NCBI GenBank assembly: GCA_002315455.1
Contig: DCGG01000089.1
Span: 1 to 13,896 of the forward strand
Direction of reading: 5' to 3'
DNA from: Lentisphaeria bacterium UBA1784
GTDB lineage: Bacteria > Verrucomicrobiota > Lentisphaeria > Victivallales > Victivallaceae
Length of the DNA: 13,896 nucleotides
Shown here: positions 6,569 through 12,944 of the stretch, one piece after another
Layout of the letters: every line of letters begins with the position of its first letter
How positions within the stretch are numbered: position 1 is the stretch's first letter
Translations under genes and position numbers: made by a program
Notes under the pieces: model-generated
Told to the model about the DNA's origin: nothing
The model's database searches: none
What the model saw: the letters and a program-made list of their open reading frames with translations, nothing else

Positions 6569-6584
6569 GGGGGCCGCTTCCCCC
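6569..6584 (-). terminator. G/C hairpin right after the channel gene stop
   Basis: Five Gs (6569-6573) pair with five Cs (6580-6584) around a 6-nt loop, four bases beyond the minus-strand stop codon at 6589. No T-run follows on the minus strand, so it is either a weak terminator or an mRNA 3'-end stabiliser. Read on the plus strand it is followed by ATTTTT and could stop stray transcription from the tRNA side. Confidence 0.35.
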
Positions 6585-6588
6585 ATTT

Positions 6589-7230
6589 TTACTTCCGGAC
6601 CTTGTCCGCGAGGGGGATCAGCCAGCCGCCGATGGAATTTCCCAGCGTCATCAGCAGGATCGCGCCCAAAGTGGGCCAGCTCCATACGCCCGCCGCCGAG
6701 AAGTAGTACATGTTGGCGATGCAGTGCTCGAATCCGCAGAGGATAAAGACCGCTACGCAGAGAAAGACGCTGGCAAAGCGGAATATCGGCGCCAACTCCT
6801 CCCTGCGGAAACTCTCCACCGCCACGTACATCAGGATGCCGCAGAAGAAGGAGAGGATCAGCAGACTGCCCGCTCCGTCTGCGAGTTTGTCGGCGCAGAT
6901 CCCGGCGACCCGGGCGTCGATGCGGGGGAAGGACCTGCTGGTGCGGACCAGCGTCCCCACGGCGAAACATCCGGCGAGGTTTCCCGCCCAGATCAGCACC
7001 AGCGTCAGCAGATAGGAGGGGATTTCGCTCCATCTTTTCGTCATCAGATAGCCGATGGCGCCGGTGTAGAGTTTGAACTGATAACAGAGGATCGTCATCA
7101 GACCGAAGGCGAAGAGGAAGGCTCCCAGCATGGCATTGGGGGTGGCGAGATAGACCGTCCCCGCGATCCCGATGAAGAGTCCGGCGAAGATGGCGTTGAG
7201 AAACGTTCTGGCACTGGTCTTCAAGAGCAT
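6589..7230 (-). CDS. Formate/nitrite transporter (FNT) family channel
   Basis: FNT channels are pentameric inner-membrane pores for formate, nitrite, hydrosulfide or similar small anions. Family signatures are visible: AGLFIGIAGTVYL in the first helix, KLYTGA (53-58), the counterpart of the ELFTGN loop with its Thr, AGNLAG (82-87), GFEHCIANMYYF (166-177) with the central gating histidine at His169, and LGNSIGGWLIPL (196-207). About six hydrophobic segments can be counted. At 213 residues it is clearly shorter than FocA or NirC (about 270-285), mainly from short termini and loops. The start at 7230 is supported by AAAGGAA at 7237-7243, spaced 6 nt. It lies 28 bp behind the deacetylase gene. 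The substrate cannot be fixed; formate export would suit a fermenter. Confidence 0.88.
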   Translation of the reverse strand: MLLKTSARTFLNAIFAGLFIGIAGTVYLATPNAMLGAFLFAFGLMTILCYQFKLYTGAIGYLMTKRWSEIPSYLLTLVLIWAGNLAGCFAVGTLVRTSRSFPRIDARVAGICADKLADGAGSLLILSFFCGILMYVAVESFRREELAPIFRFASVFLCVAVFILCGFEHCIANMYYFSAAGVWSWPTLGAILLMTLGNSIGGWLIPLADKVRK

Positions 7231-7258
7231 ATCGTGTTCCTTTCCGGCGGAAGTTGCG

Positions 7259-7963
7259 TCACTTGCCGGAGTTCCTGGCGGGACGGACCAGATCGATCAC
7301 GTCCACCCACTCCACTTCCGGGTCGGAGGAGAGGAAGTCCAGTTTCCGCTCCATTTGTTCCCACAGCCCTGCGGAATCCAGCATCTCGTAACTGTGGCCC
7401 CAGAAGTAGAAGATGCCGTTCCGGGCCTTGGCTTCCGCAAACCTCCTGTAGAAGACCCCGTCGTGGACGTGGCAGGAGGGTTTCAGCATCATGGGATGCT
7501 CGTACGCTTCCACGTGCTCCGTGCTGGTGACCATCCGGCCGTAGGCGAAACCGGCATCCCGCAGGGCGTCCGCCGCCTCCGGGGTGGCGATGCCGCATGG
7601 CCATGCGAAACCGGGGCACTCCTGCTGGAAGAGGTCCTCCAGAAAGTGCTTGGCATCGGTGGCCGCCTTGACGAACACCGGCAGAGGGTGGGCATCGGCG
7701 TTCTCATGGCGCCAGCAGTGGGATGCCACCTGAAATCCCCTGTAGATGGAGAGCATTTCCGCCTTGCCCACCTTGCCGCACCGGAAGCCCTTGAAGGACC
7801 AGTCGGCGTAGCCGGCCGGGACCCACAGCGGTTCCTGGCGCTTCTCCTCGTGCAGTCCCGGATTGAGGTTGAAGGTGGCCTTGGCGTGATATTTCTTCAA
7901 GAGTTCGATGAGGCGGATGTCGTTGGTGACGCCGTCATCCCAGCACTGTGCGACTTTGACCAT
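7259..7963 (-). CDS. Polysaccharide deacetylase-like (NodB-fold) protein
   Basis: Resembles carbohydrate esterase family 4 / NodB-homology proteins, which remove acetyl groups from sugars using a metal. In this 234-residue protein the expected motifs occur in order: WDDG (8-11, motif 1, with Asp9 and Asp10), AKATFNLNPG (27-36), the H-x3-H metal motif SHCWRH (His82, His86), WPCG (121-124, in the place of RxPxG), and a late histidine in FWGHSYE (His190). There is no signal peptide, so it probably acts inside the cell on a soluble sugar rather than on wall polymer. ATG 7963 was preferred to the upstream ATG 8041 because it begins the NodB domain directly (MVKVAQCWDDG) and has AGGAG upstream. It is probably cotranscribed with the FNT channel. 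Confidence 0.85.
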   Translation of the reverse strand: MVKVAQCWDDGVTNDIRLIELLKKYHAKATFNLNPGLHEEKRQEPLWVPAGYADWSFKGFRCGKVGKAEMLSIYRGFQVASHCWRHENADAHPLPVFVKAATDAKHFLEDLFQQECPGFAWPCGIATPEAADALRDAGFAYGRMVTSTEHVEAYEHPMMLKPSCHVHDGVFYRRFAEAKARNGIFYFWGHSYEMLDSAGLWEQMERKLDFLSSDPEVEWVDVIDLVRPARNSGK

Positions 7964-8012
7964 GACGTGATCTTCTCCTGCGTGATCTTTTGGAAATTTC
8001 TGTTGACGGTTC

Positions 8013-8041
8013 AATATATCCCGTCCCTGGAATTTCTGCAA
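8013..8041 (-). promoter_or_regulatory. Promoter for the deacetylase-FNT pair
   Basis: On the minus strand, TTGCAG (8036-8041), 17-bp spacer, TATATT (8013-8018), about 45 bases before ATG 7963. The in-frame upstream ATG at 8041 would lie within the -35 element, which supports the shorter start. Confidence 0.6.
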
Positions 8042-8120
8042 GTCGAAGGTGTCAGTCCATCGTGAAAAAACACCTATTGCCCGGCAGGAATCTTTTTTTG
8101 CGATTTTGCCGGAAAATAAA

Positions 8121-8149
8121 TTGCATTTCTTTTGCGTTAATGGTAAAGT
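8121..8149 (+). promoter_or_regulatory. Promoter for the mutM operon
   Basis: TTGCAT (8121-8126), 17-bp spacer, TAAAGT (8144-8149), about 40 bases before the mutM ATG. It is a moderate match, and no other candidate is better placed. The interval 8042-8120 contains only weak inverted repeats and a T7 run. Confidence 0.5.
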
Positions 8150-8193
8150 ATCCCGCAGCAGTCAGAGGGATGGGGCAACGGAAGGAAGAAATC

Positions 8194-9018
8194 ATGCCGG
8201 AACTGCCGGAAGCGGAAAACATCCGAATGGCATTGGAACGGGCGCTGACGGGACGCCGGATCGTCGGCGTTCAGGTATTTTCGCCTGCCATGCGCACCAG
8301 CCTTCTTCCTCTGAAAACCGCCGCACTGGAGGGGCGGATCGTCACGTCGGTCCGGCGCCGGGGCCGCTACGTGGTCGCGGATTTGGACGACGGCCGCGGT
8401 CTGGTGATGCACTTCGGGATGTCCGGGGTGGTCCGGGTGGAATCGCTCTCGATCCCCAGACGCAAACACGAACACGTCTTTCTGGAGTTGGATGACGGCC
8501 GGGCCTTTCGTTTCGAGTGTACCCGCCGCTTCAGTTTGCTGGAAGTGTTCACGCCGGAGACTCCCGGCGGATGGCCGTCCCGTCTCGCGGACCTCGGGCC
8601 GGAGCCCCTTTCCGGGGAGTTCTCGGGAGCCGCGCTGAAGGCCGCCGCCAAGGGCCGGAATTGTCCGGTCAAGGCCTTCGTCATGGACAACGCCGTGGTC
8701 ACCGGCATCGGCAACATCTATGCCACGGAGAGCCTTTTCGCCGCCGGAATCGACCCGCGGAAGCCCGCACACCGGATGACCCGGCTTCAATGCGACCGTT
8801 TCTGCGAGGAGGCCAAGGCGATCCTGCGGAGGGCCATCGCGGCGGGCGGCTCCTCCATCTCCGACTTCCGCAACGTGGATGGTTCGGAGGGGAGGTTCGC
8901 CCGGGAACTGCTGATCTACGGAAGGGCCGGGGAGGCCTGTCCGAAGTGCGGCGCCCCTTTGAAATGCGTTCAGATCGGCGGCAGGAGTTCCTGCTTCTGC
9001 CCCCAATGCCAAAAATAG
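8194..9018 (+). CDS. mutM: Formamidopyrimidine-DNA glycosylase (MutM/Fpg)
   Basis: Removes 8-oxoguanine and formamidopyrimidines from DNA and nicks the abasic site. The 274-residue protein starts MPELPE with catalytic Pro2 and Glu3. It carries HFGMSG (73-78), the GIGNIYATESLFAAGI helix-two-turn-helix region (171-186), and a C-terminal zinc finger Cys249-x2-Cys252-x16-Cys269-x2-Cys272. Oddities: the lysine of the usual RR(G/A)KY motif (E. coli Lys57) is Arg58 here, and the DPRRFG loop reads CTRRFS (109-114). ATG 8194 is fixed because the active-site Pro must be residue 2; AAGGAAG sits upstream. The reading frame extends back to 7990 without meaning. First gene of a plus-strand operon; the next gene begins 11 bp after its stop. 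Confidence 0.95.
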   Translation: MPELPEAENIRMALERALTGRRIVGVQVFSPAMRTSLLPLKTAALEGRIVTSVRRRGRYVVADLDDGRGLVMHFGMSGVVRVESLSIPRRKHEHVFLELDDGRAFRFECTRRFSLLEVFTPETPGGWPSRLADLGPEPLSGEFSGAALKAAAKGRNCPVKAFVMDNAVVTGIGNIYATESLFAAGIDPRKPAHRMTRLQCDRFCEEAKAILRRAIAAGGSSISDFRNVDGSEGRFARELLIYGRAGEACPKCGAPLKCVQIGGRSSCFCPQCQK

Positions 9019-9022
9019 GAGG
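9017..9022 (+). promoter_or_regulatory. Ribosome binding site deciding the small lipoprotein start
   Basis: AGGAGG overlaps the mutM stop codon. It is 7 nt from ATG 9030 but only 1 nt from ATG 9024, so 9030 is the likely start. Confidence 0.7.
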
Positions 9023-9029
9023 AATGATC

Positions 9030-9515
9030 ATGAAGTCCCTGTCTGTTTGTCTGTTCTGCGGAGTTGCCGCGCTGCTTCTCGCTGCCGGTTGTTCCACGGC
9101 GAAGGTCCCGGAGTCCGCCGATCCCAAGGCCGCCGGAAAGCCGGAGAAAAAAGATCCGCCCATCACCGATACCAAGGCGGCGGCAGCGAAGTATTTCGCG
9201 GGCGTGGAGAAGGCGATCCGCACCCGGAACATCAAGCCGTGGCTGGAGGTCACTCCGGCAGAGGGCCGGAGCCGGATCCGGCAGAAGCAGTTCGATACCA
9301 TGCTGGCGGCGCTGGACAAGGCCGGCACGCTCAAAAGCACCACCTACCTCGGCGTGCTGGATCACACGGTGGTGCTGGACTACCTCTGGAAGTTCTCCTT
9401 TGAGCGGACGGAGAAGGACGGCACCAAACTGCAGACGGAACTTCTGTACATCGTCCGCATCTACAAGGCCGAGGACGGCTTCCGCTTCGCCGGTTCCGGG
9501 TTCAAGAAGATCTGA
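9030..9515 (+). CDS. Small lipoprotein of unknown function
   Basis: A 161-residue protein with a clear lipoprotein signal: MKSLSVCLFCGVAALLL and lipobox LAAG-Cys21. A Lys/Pro/Ala-rich linker (24-50) is followed by a compact domain (51-161) with mixed helix and strand, including a strand-rich stretch near TTYLGVLDHTVVLDYLWKF (104-122). I do not recognise a family; the shape recalls small NTF2-like or DUF lipoproteins, but no motif proves it. Envelope location is the firm prediction. It sits between mutM and the LexA-like gene in the same operon, with 49 bp to the latter. Confidence 0.8.
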   Translation: MKSLSVCLFCGVAALLLAAGCSTAKVPESADPKAAGKPEKKDPPITDTKAAAAKYFAGVEKAIRTRNIKPWLEVTPAEGRSRIRQKQFDTMLAALDKAGTLKSTTYLGVLDHTVVLDYLWKFSFERTEKDGTKLQTELLYIVRIYKAEDGFRFAGSGFKKI

Positions 9516-9564
9516 ACCGCAGAGGAACGCCCCGCAATCAGGAGAGGAGAGAGGAGAAACATAA

Positions 9565-10146
9565 ATGAGAAAATTGACGGAAAAGCAGAATGATCTGCTC
9601 ATCTTCATAGAACGCTTCATCCGCAAGGAGGGAATGGCTCCGACGGTCTATGAGATCTCGGAACACTTCAGGATCAAGACCTCCACGGCCTTTTCCAACT
9701 TGCGGGCGCTCCAGAAGAAGGGGCAGATCTCCCGCAGTTCCAAGGCGAGGAGCATAACCGTCCTGCGTCCGATGACCTCCGGGGCCACCCGGGAGGTGGT
9801 CAGCGTGCCGCTTTTCGGGGAGGATTCGCCCCGGACGATCACGGTGGCGAAGTCCATCTGCGAAGCCCCGTTGCGGGACGGGTTCGCCTTCCGGGCGAAG
9901 GACGACTCCATGCGGGAGTGCGGAATCTTCTCCGGCGACCTGCTGGTGGCGATCCCCCGGGAGCCGCTGGCAGGCGATCTCGTTGCCGTGGAACAGGAGG
10001 GCGCGATGGCCGTGCGCTCCGGGTTTCCGGACCGGGAGGGCCGCATCGAACTGCACTCCTTTCCCGCAGAGGGCCGTGCCCGGCGGAGTGTCATCCGCAA
10101 GGAGGAGATCCGAGGCGTGGTGGTGGCGATGATCCGGAAGTTCTGA
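9565..10146 (+). CDS. lexA: LexA-like repressor with non-canonical cleavage site and active site
   Basis: The 193-residue protein has the two-domain layout of LexA. Residues 1-67 form the winged helix: LTEKQNDLLIFIERFIRKEG, PTVYEIS, then a recognition region around KTSTAFSNLRALQKKGQI. Residues 80-193 form the S24/UmuD-like domain, with VPLFG at 81-85 and DDSMRECGIFSGDLLV at 113-128. Ser115 sits where LexA has its catalytic serine. The Ala-Gly cleavage pair expected just after PLxG is replaced by Pro89-Arg90, and the catalytic lysine of the TVK motif is Arg151 (AVR). If this alignment holds, RecA-stimulated self-cleavage should not occur. AGGAG 8 nt upstream supports the start. It shares the operon with mutM and the SBP gene. 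It could be the main SOS repressor with another release mechanism, or a paralogue. Confidence 0.85.
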   Translation: MRKLTEKQNDLLIFIERFIRKEGMAPTVYEISEHFRIKTSTAFSNLRALQKKGQISRSSKARSITVLRPMTSGATREVVSVPLFGEDSPRTITVAKSICEAPLRDGFAFRAKDDSMRECGIFSGDLLVAIPREPLAGDLVAVEQEGAMAVRSGFPDREGRIELHSFPAEGRARRSVIRKEEIRGVVVAMIRKF

Positions 10147-10176
10147 GCGGAAAAAGAGGAGTGTCGACGGAAAATC

Positions 10177-12018
10177 ATGGGAACGACAGGGATCAAAATT
10201 CTGCTGGCGCTGCTGATTGCGGCAGTAGGGGCCTCCGGCTATCTCATCGTGGAATCTCTGGACCGGGTCCGGGCTACCAACGTTCGGCTGCTGGACCGCA
10301 TGGAGCAGATGGAACGGCGTCTGCGGGCTCTGCCGTCCCCTGCCGTTTCCGGAGAGACGCCTCCGGATCCTGCCGCGGCACCCCCCATCGCCAACCGGAA
10401 ATATTTCGATCCCGCCGCCGAAGTCGGCGGACGGCTGGTCCTCGCCATCGCCGCCGAACCACCCTCCCTCAACCCCATCATCTGTAACGAAGCCACCGCC
10501 GCCGAGATCTACAGCCGCTGTCAGAGTGCACTGGCGGAGCCGGACCTCGCCGCTCCCGAGGAACTTCGCCCCATGCTGGCAGAATCGTGGGATATCTCCC
10601 CCGACCATCTGCAGTATCACGTTTTCCTGCGCAAAGGGGTCAAGTGGCAGGACTTCACCGACCCGGTCACCGGCCGTGTCTTCCGCGACCGGGAGGTGAC
10701 GGCCCGGGACTTCGCCTTCCACGTGCAGGTGATCCGGGACCCGGCTGTCAACTGCGCGCCTCTCCGCTCCTACTATCAGGACCTGAAGTCGGTGCAGGTG
10801 CTCAACGACTATGAATTCATCGTCACGTGGAGCAAGCCCTTCTTCGGCTCCAGGAACGCGACCCTCGGGCTGACGCCTTTGCCGCGGCACCTCTACTGCG
10901 GCGAAGACGGTTCCTTCGACGGCCGCAAATTCAACGAGGACCACCGCCGGAACCGAATCATCGTGGGCTGCGGACCCTACCGTTTCCGCTCGTGGGAGAG
11001 CGACCGGCGCATCGTGCTTGAACGGAACGAGAACTTCTTCGGCAACGCTCTCGGGGTCGGAGCATCCATTCAGACGGTGGTCTATGAGGTCATCAAGCAC
11101 CCCAACACCCGGTTCCAGTCCCTCCTCGCGGGGGAACTGGATCAGCTGGCACTGACCCCGGATCAATGGTTCAACCGGACGGCAGGCGGTCCCTTCGCCT
11201 CCGGGAAGCTGAAGAAATACCGCTATCTCGTCCCCTCCTACAACTACATCGGCTACAATCAGAAAAATCCGCTTTTTCAGGACAAACGGGTCCGCCGCGC
11301 CCTCACCATGCTCATCGACAGGGAACGCATCCGCCGTGATATCTACAAAGGCCTCGCGGAACCGGCGGTCTGCCCCTTCTTCCCCTTGAGCCGGTACGTT
11401 CCTGCCGACCTGAAGCCGCTGCCCTACGACGTGGCGGCCGCCCGACGTCTGCTGGCGGAGGCCGGCTGGCGCGACTCCGACGGGGACGGGATACTGGACA
11501 AAGACGGCAAGCCCTTCACCTTCACCATGCTTCAGATTGCCTCCCATCCCATTCAGGAGCGGATGATGCCCATGCTGAAGGAGTTCTTTGCGGCGGCGGG
11601 AGTGGATATGCGCCTCCAGATCGTGGAGTGGAGCGTCTATATCGAACGGCTCAATCAGCGGAACTACGACGCCTGCAGTTTAGGATGGAGTTCCGGGTTT
11701 GACGTCGATCCCTATCAGGTGTGGCACTCCAGCCAGTGCGGCGAGAACGGAAGCAACCACATCAGTTACCGCAACCCGGAACTGGATGCCATGATCGAGG
11801 AATTGCGCCGCACCTTCGATCCGGCGGAACGGGTGAAACTGGCGCATCGCATCGCCAGATTGATCCATGAGGAACAGCCTTATACGTTTCTCTTTTTCAG
11901 TTATTCGCTCGCAGCGGTCTCGGGGCGCTACCGCAACGTCCGGGTGTTCCCGGGCGGGATCGAGTCCCTCCTTTACTGGGTCCCCCGGAACGAACAGTTG
12001 ACGGTTCCCGGAATTTGA
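10177..12018 (+). CDS. Membrane-anchored peptide/solute-binding protein (SBP family 5)
   Basis: Binds peptides or similar solutes outside the membrane for an ABC importer. In this 613-residue protein a signal-anchor helix (about 7-25, KILLALLIAAVGASGYLIV) has no lipobox Cys. It is followed by a heptad-rich helix (26-52, a likely coiled-coil stalk), a Pro/Ala linker (53-71), and then a full family-5 binding domain (about 86-605): RLVLAIAAEPPSLNPI, LRPMLAESWDISPD, VGCGPYRF, and DKRVRRALTMLIDRERI. DSDGDGILD (433-441) is the acidic loop common in this family. No permease or ATPase gene is adjacent, so it is an orphan here. It lies 30 bp after lexA; GAGGAG is rather far (15 nt) from ATG 10177, and CGGAAAA is nearer, so the exact start is slightly uncertain. 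Its stop is 8 bp from the stop of the convergent gene. Confidence 0.9.
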   Translation: MGTTGIKILLALLIAAVGASGYLIVESLDRVRATNVRLLDRMEQMERRLRALPSPAVSGETPPDPAAAPPIANRKYFDPAAEVGGRLVLAIAAEPPSLNPIICNEATAAEIYSRCQSALAEPDLAAPEELRPMLAESWDISPDHLQYHVFLRKGVKWQDFTDPVTGRVFRDREVTARDFAFHVQVIRDPAVNCAPLRSYYQDLKSVQVLNDYEFIVTWSKPFFGSRNATLGLTPLPRHLYCGEDGSFDGRKFNEDHRRNRIIVGCGPYRFRSWESDRRIVLERNENFFGNALGVGASIQTVVYEVIKHPNTRFQSLLAGELDQLALTPDQWFNRTAGGPFASGKLKKYRYLVPSYNYIGYNQKNPLFQDKRVRRALTMLIDRERIRRDIYKGLAEPAVCPFFPLSRYVPADLKPLPYDVAAARRLLAEAGWRDSDGDGILDKDGKPFTFTMLQIASHPIQERMMPMLKEFFAAAGVDMRLQIVEWSVYIERLNQRNYDACSLGWSSGFDVDPYQVWHSSQCGENGSNHISYRNPELDAMIEELRRTFDPAERVKLAHRIARLIHEEQPYTFLFFSYSLAAVSGRYRNVRVFPGGIESLLYWVPRNEQLTVPGI

Positions 12019-12026
12019 CCGGATGG

Positions 12027-12944
12027 TCAGAGTCGTTCCGCATAGGCTTTGCAGAGCGCGCGGAAGCGGCAGAGAAGGCAGTTCTCTCCGGAGGCGGGCG
12101 GGAAATCCCGGCTGTCCACGGAGCCGTCGGCGCCGACCGGAGCCAGCATTTCGCACACGTCCTTCCGAATCCGCCGCAGGGGCAAACTGACGTCGTCGCA
12201 CTGCAGCCGTTCCAAGTCCCCGGTATCGGTGTGGATCAGCACGGAACGGACCCGCTCCGGAGCCCGCCCCAGCCGGTTCAGTGCATAGAAGCGGTGCAGC
12301 AGGGAGATCTCCTCTCTTTCCGGTCCGGAGGAAGTCCGGGCGTGTTCGGAACCCTCCGCGATCAGCAGTTCTCCGCCGGGAAGGGCCGCCGACAGCAACG
12401 GGACCGCCGCACACTTCAGTTCGTTCAACTGCAGAAAGAGGGGAGACTCCACCGGACGGCGTTGCTCCCAGTCGAGGGCGAGGAGTTCTCCCCATGCACC
12501 ATTTTCCAAAGCGGCTGCGGCTGCGTCCAGTTTCGTTTCGATGATGGCGCGGAACTCCCCTGCGGAAACGTGGGGATCGAAAAGTTCCTCCAGCATAGGC
12601 AGACCGTGGTCCGCCTGCGCCGCGCCCAGAAGCATCGCCTGATACTCCCGCAGGACCCGCATCCGGCAGGCCCGGGCGAGTTCACCGGGCGGTGGCGGTC
12701 CGAGTTCCGGGTCCCGCTGGTAGAAGAGCCGGCGCATCTCAAGATTGAGGACCCGCCGGACGTACACGGGCAGTACGAGCCGGCGTTTCCGGTCGTGGAC
12801 CTCCCGGCAGAACGCCTCCGCCTGCGGATCGTGTCCGCCAAAGGCTCCATAGTAGTGCAGAAAATACTCCCGGCGGCAACGGTGCCAAAGACGCCGCCGT
12901 TTCAGGCTCCAGCAGAAATCCAGCTTGGAAGCGTCCAGCTTCAC
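12027..12944 (-). CDS. Degenerate PD-(D/E)XK-type protein with Fe-S-like cysteines
   Basis: A 305-residue protein resembling the RecB/Cas4-like PD-(D/E)XK nuclease group. The N-terminus (SKLDFCWSLKRRRLWHRCRR) carries Cys23 in the family's typical CxRxxFLxYY setting. The C-terminus has Cys289-x2-Cys292-x5-Cys298, together the four-cysteine set that holds a 4Fe-4S cluster in Cas4 and AddB. LHRFYALNRLGRAPERVRSV (216-235) matches the late QLxxYA helix region. The catalytic core seems lost: where relatives have a D and then IxDWKTG, this one has LLSAALPGGELLIAEGSEH (183-201), with no Asp and Ser199 for Lys. The start is GTG 12944, overlapping the preceding stop as GTGA, with GGAG 8 nt upstream. 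The frame is open to 13682, but that part is the antisense shadow of the Bat gene. Function unknown, perhaps structural or DNA-binding. Confidence 0.75.
   Translation of the reverse strand: MKLDASKLDFCWSLKRRRLWHRCRREYFLHYYGAFGGHDPQAEAFCREVHDRKRRLVLPVYVRRVLNLEMRRLFYQRDPELGPPPPGELARACRMRVLREYQAMLLGAAQADHGLPMLEELFDPHVSAGEFRAIIETKLDAAAAALENGAWGELLALDWEQRRPVESPLFLQLNELKCAAVPLLSAALPGGELLIAEGSEHARTSSGPEREEISLLHRFYALNRLGRAPERVRSVLIHTDTGDLERLQCDDVSLPLRRIRKDVCEMLAPVGADGSVDSRDFPPASGENCLLCRFRALCKAYAERL

Noticed and set aside
6245..6600. tRNA-Gly as an integration site for a mobile element
   Set aside because: No integrase gene and no second copy of the tRNA 3' end were seen; the neighbouring genes look like ordinary chromosome.
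8043..8116. Inverted repeats AGGTGT/ACACCT and CCGGCA/TGCCGG upstream of mutM
   Set aside because: Six-bp stems with loops of about 17-20 nt, mutually overlapping, with no terminator or known operator match; too weak to call.
9538..11547. Long minus-strand open frame of 669 codons
   Set aside because: It is antisense to the LexA-like and SBP genes, which have clear domains and ribosome binding sites; low-information composition.
12017..12030. GACC-GGAT-GGTC inverted repeat between the convergent SBP and PD-(D/E)XK genes as a terminator
   Set aside because: Only a 4-bp stem with no T-run on either side.
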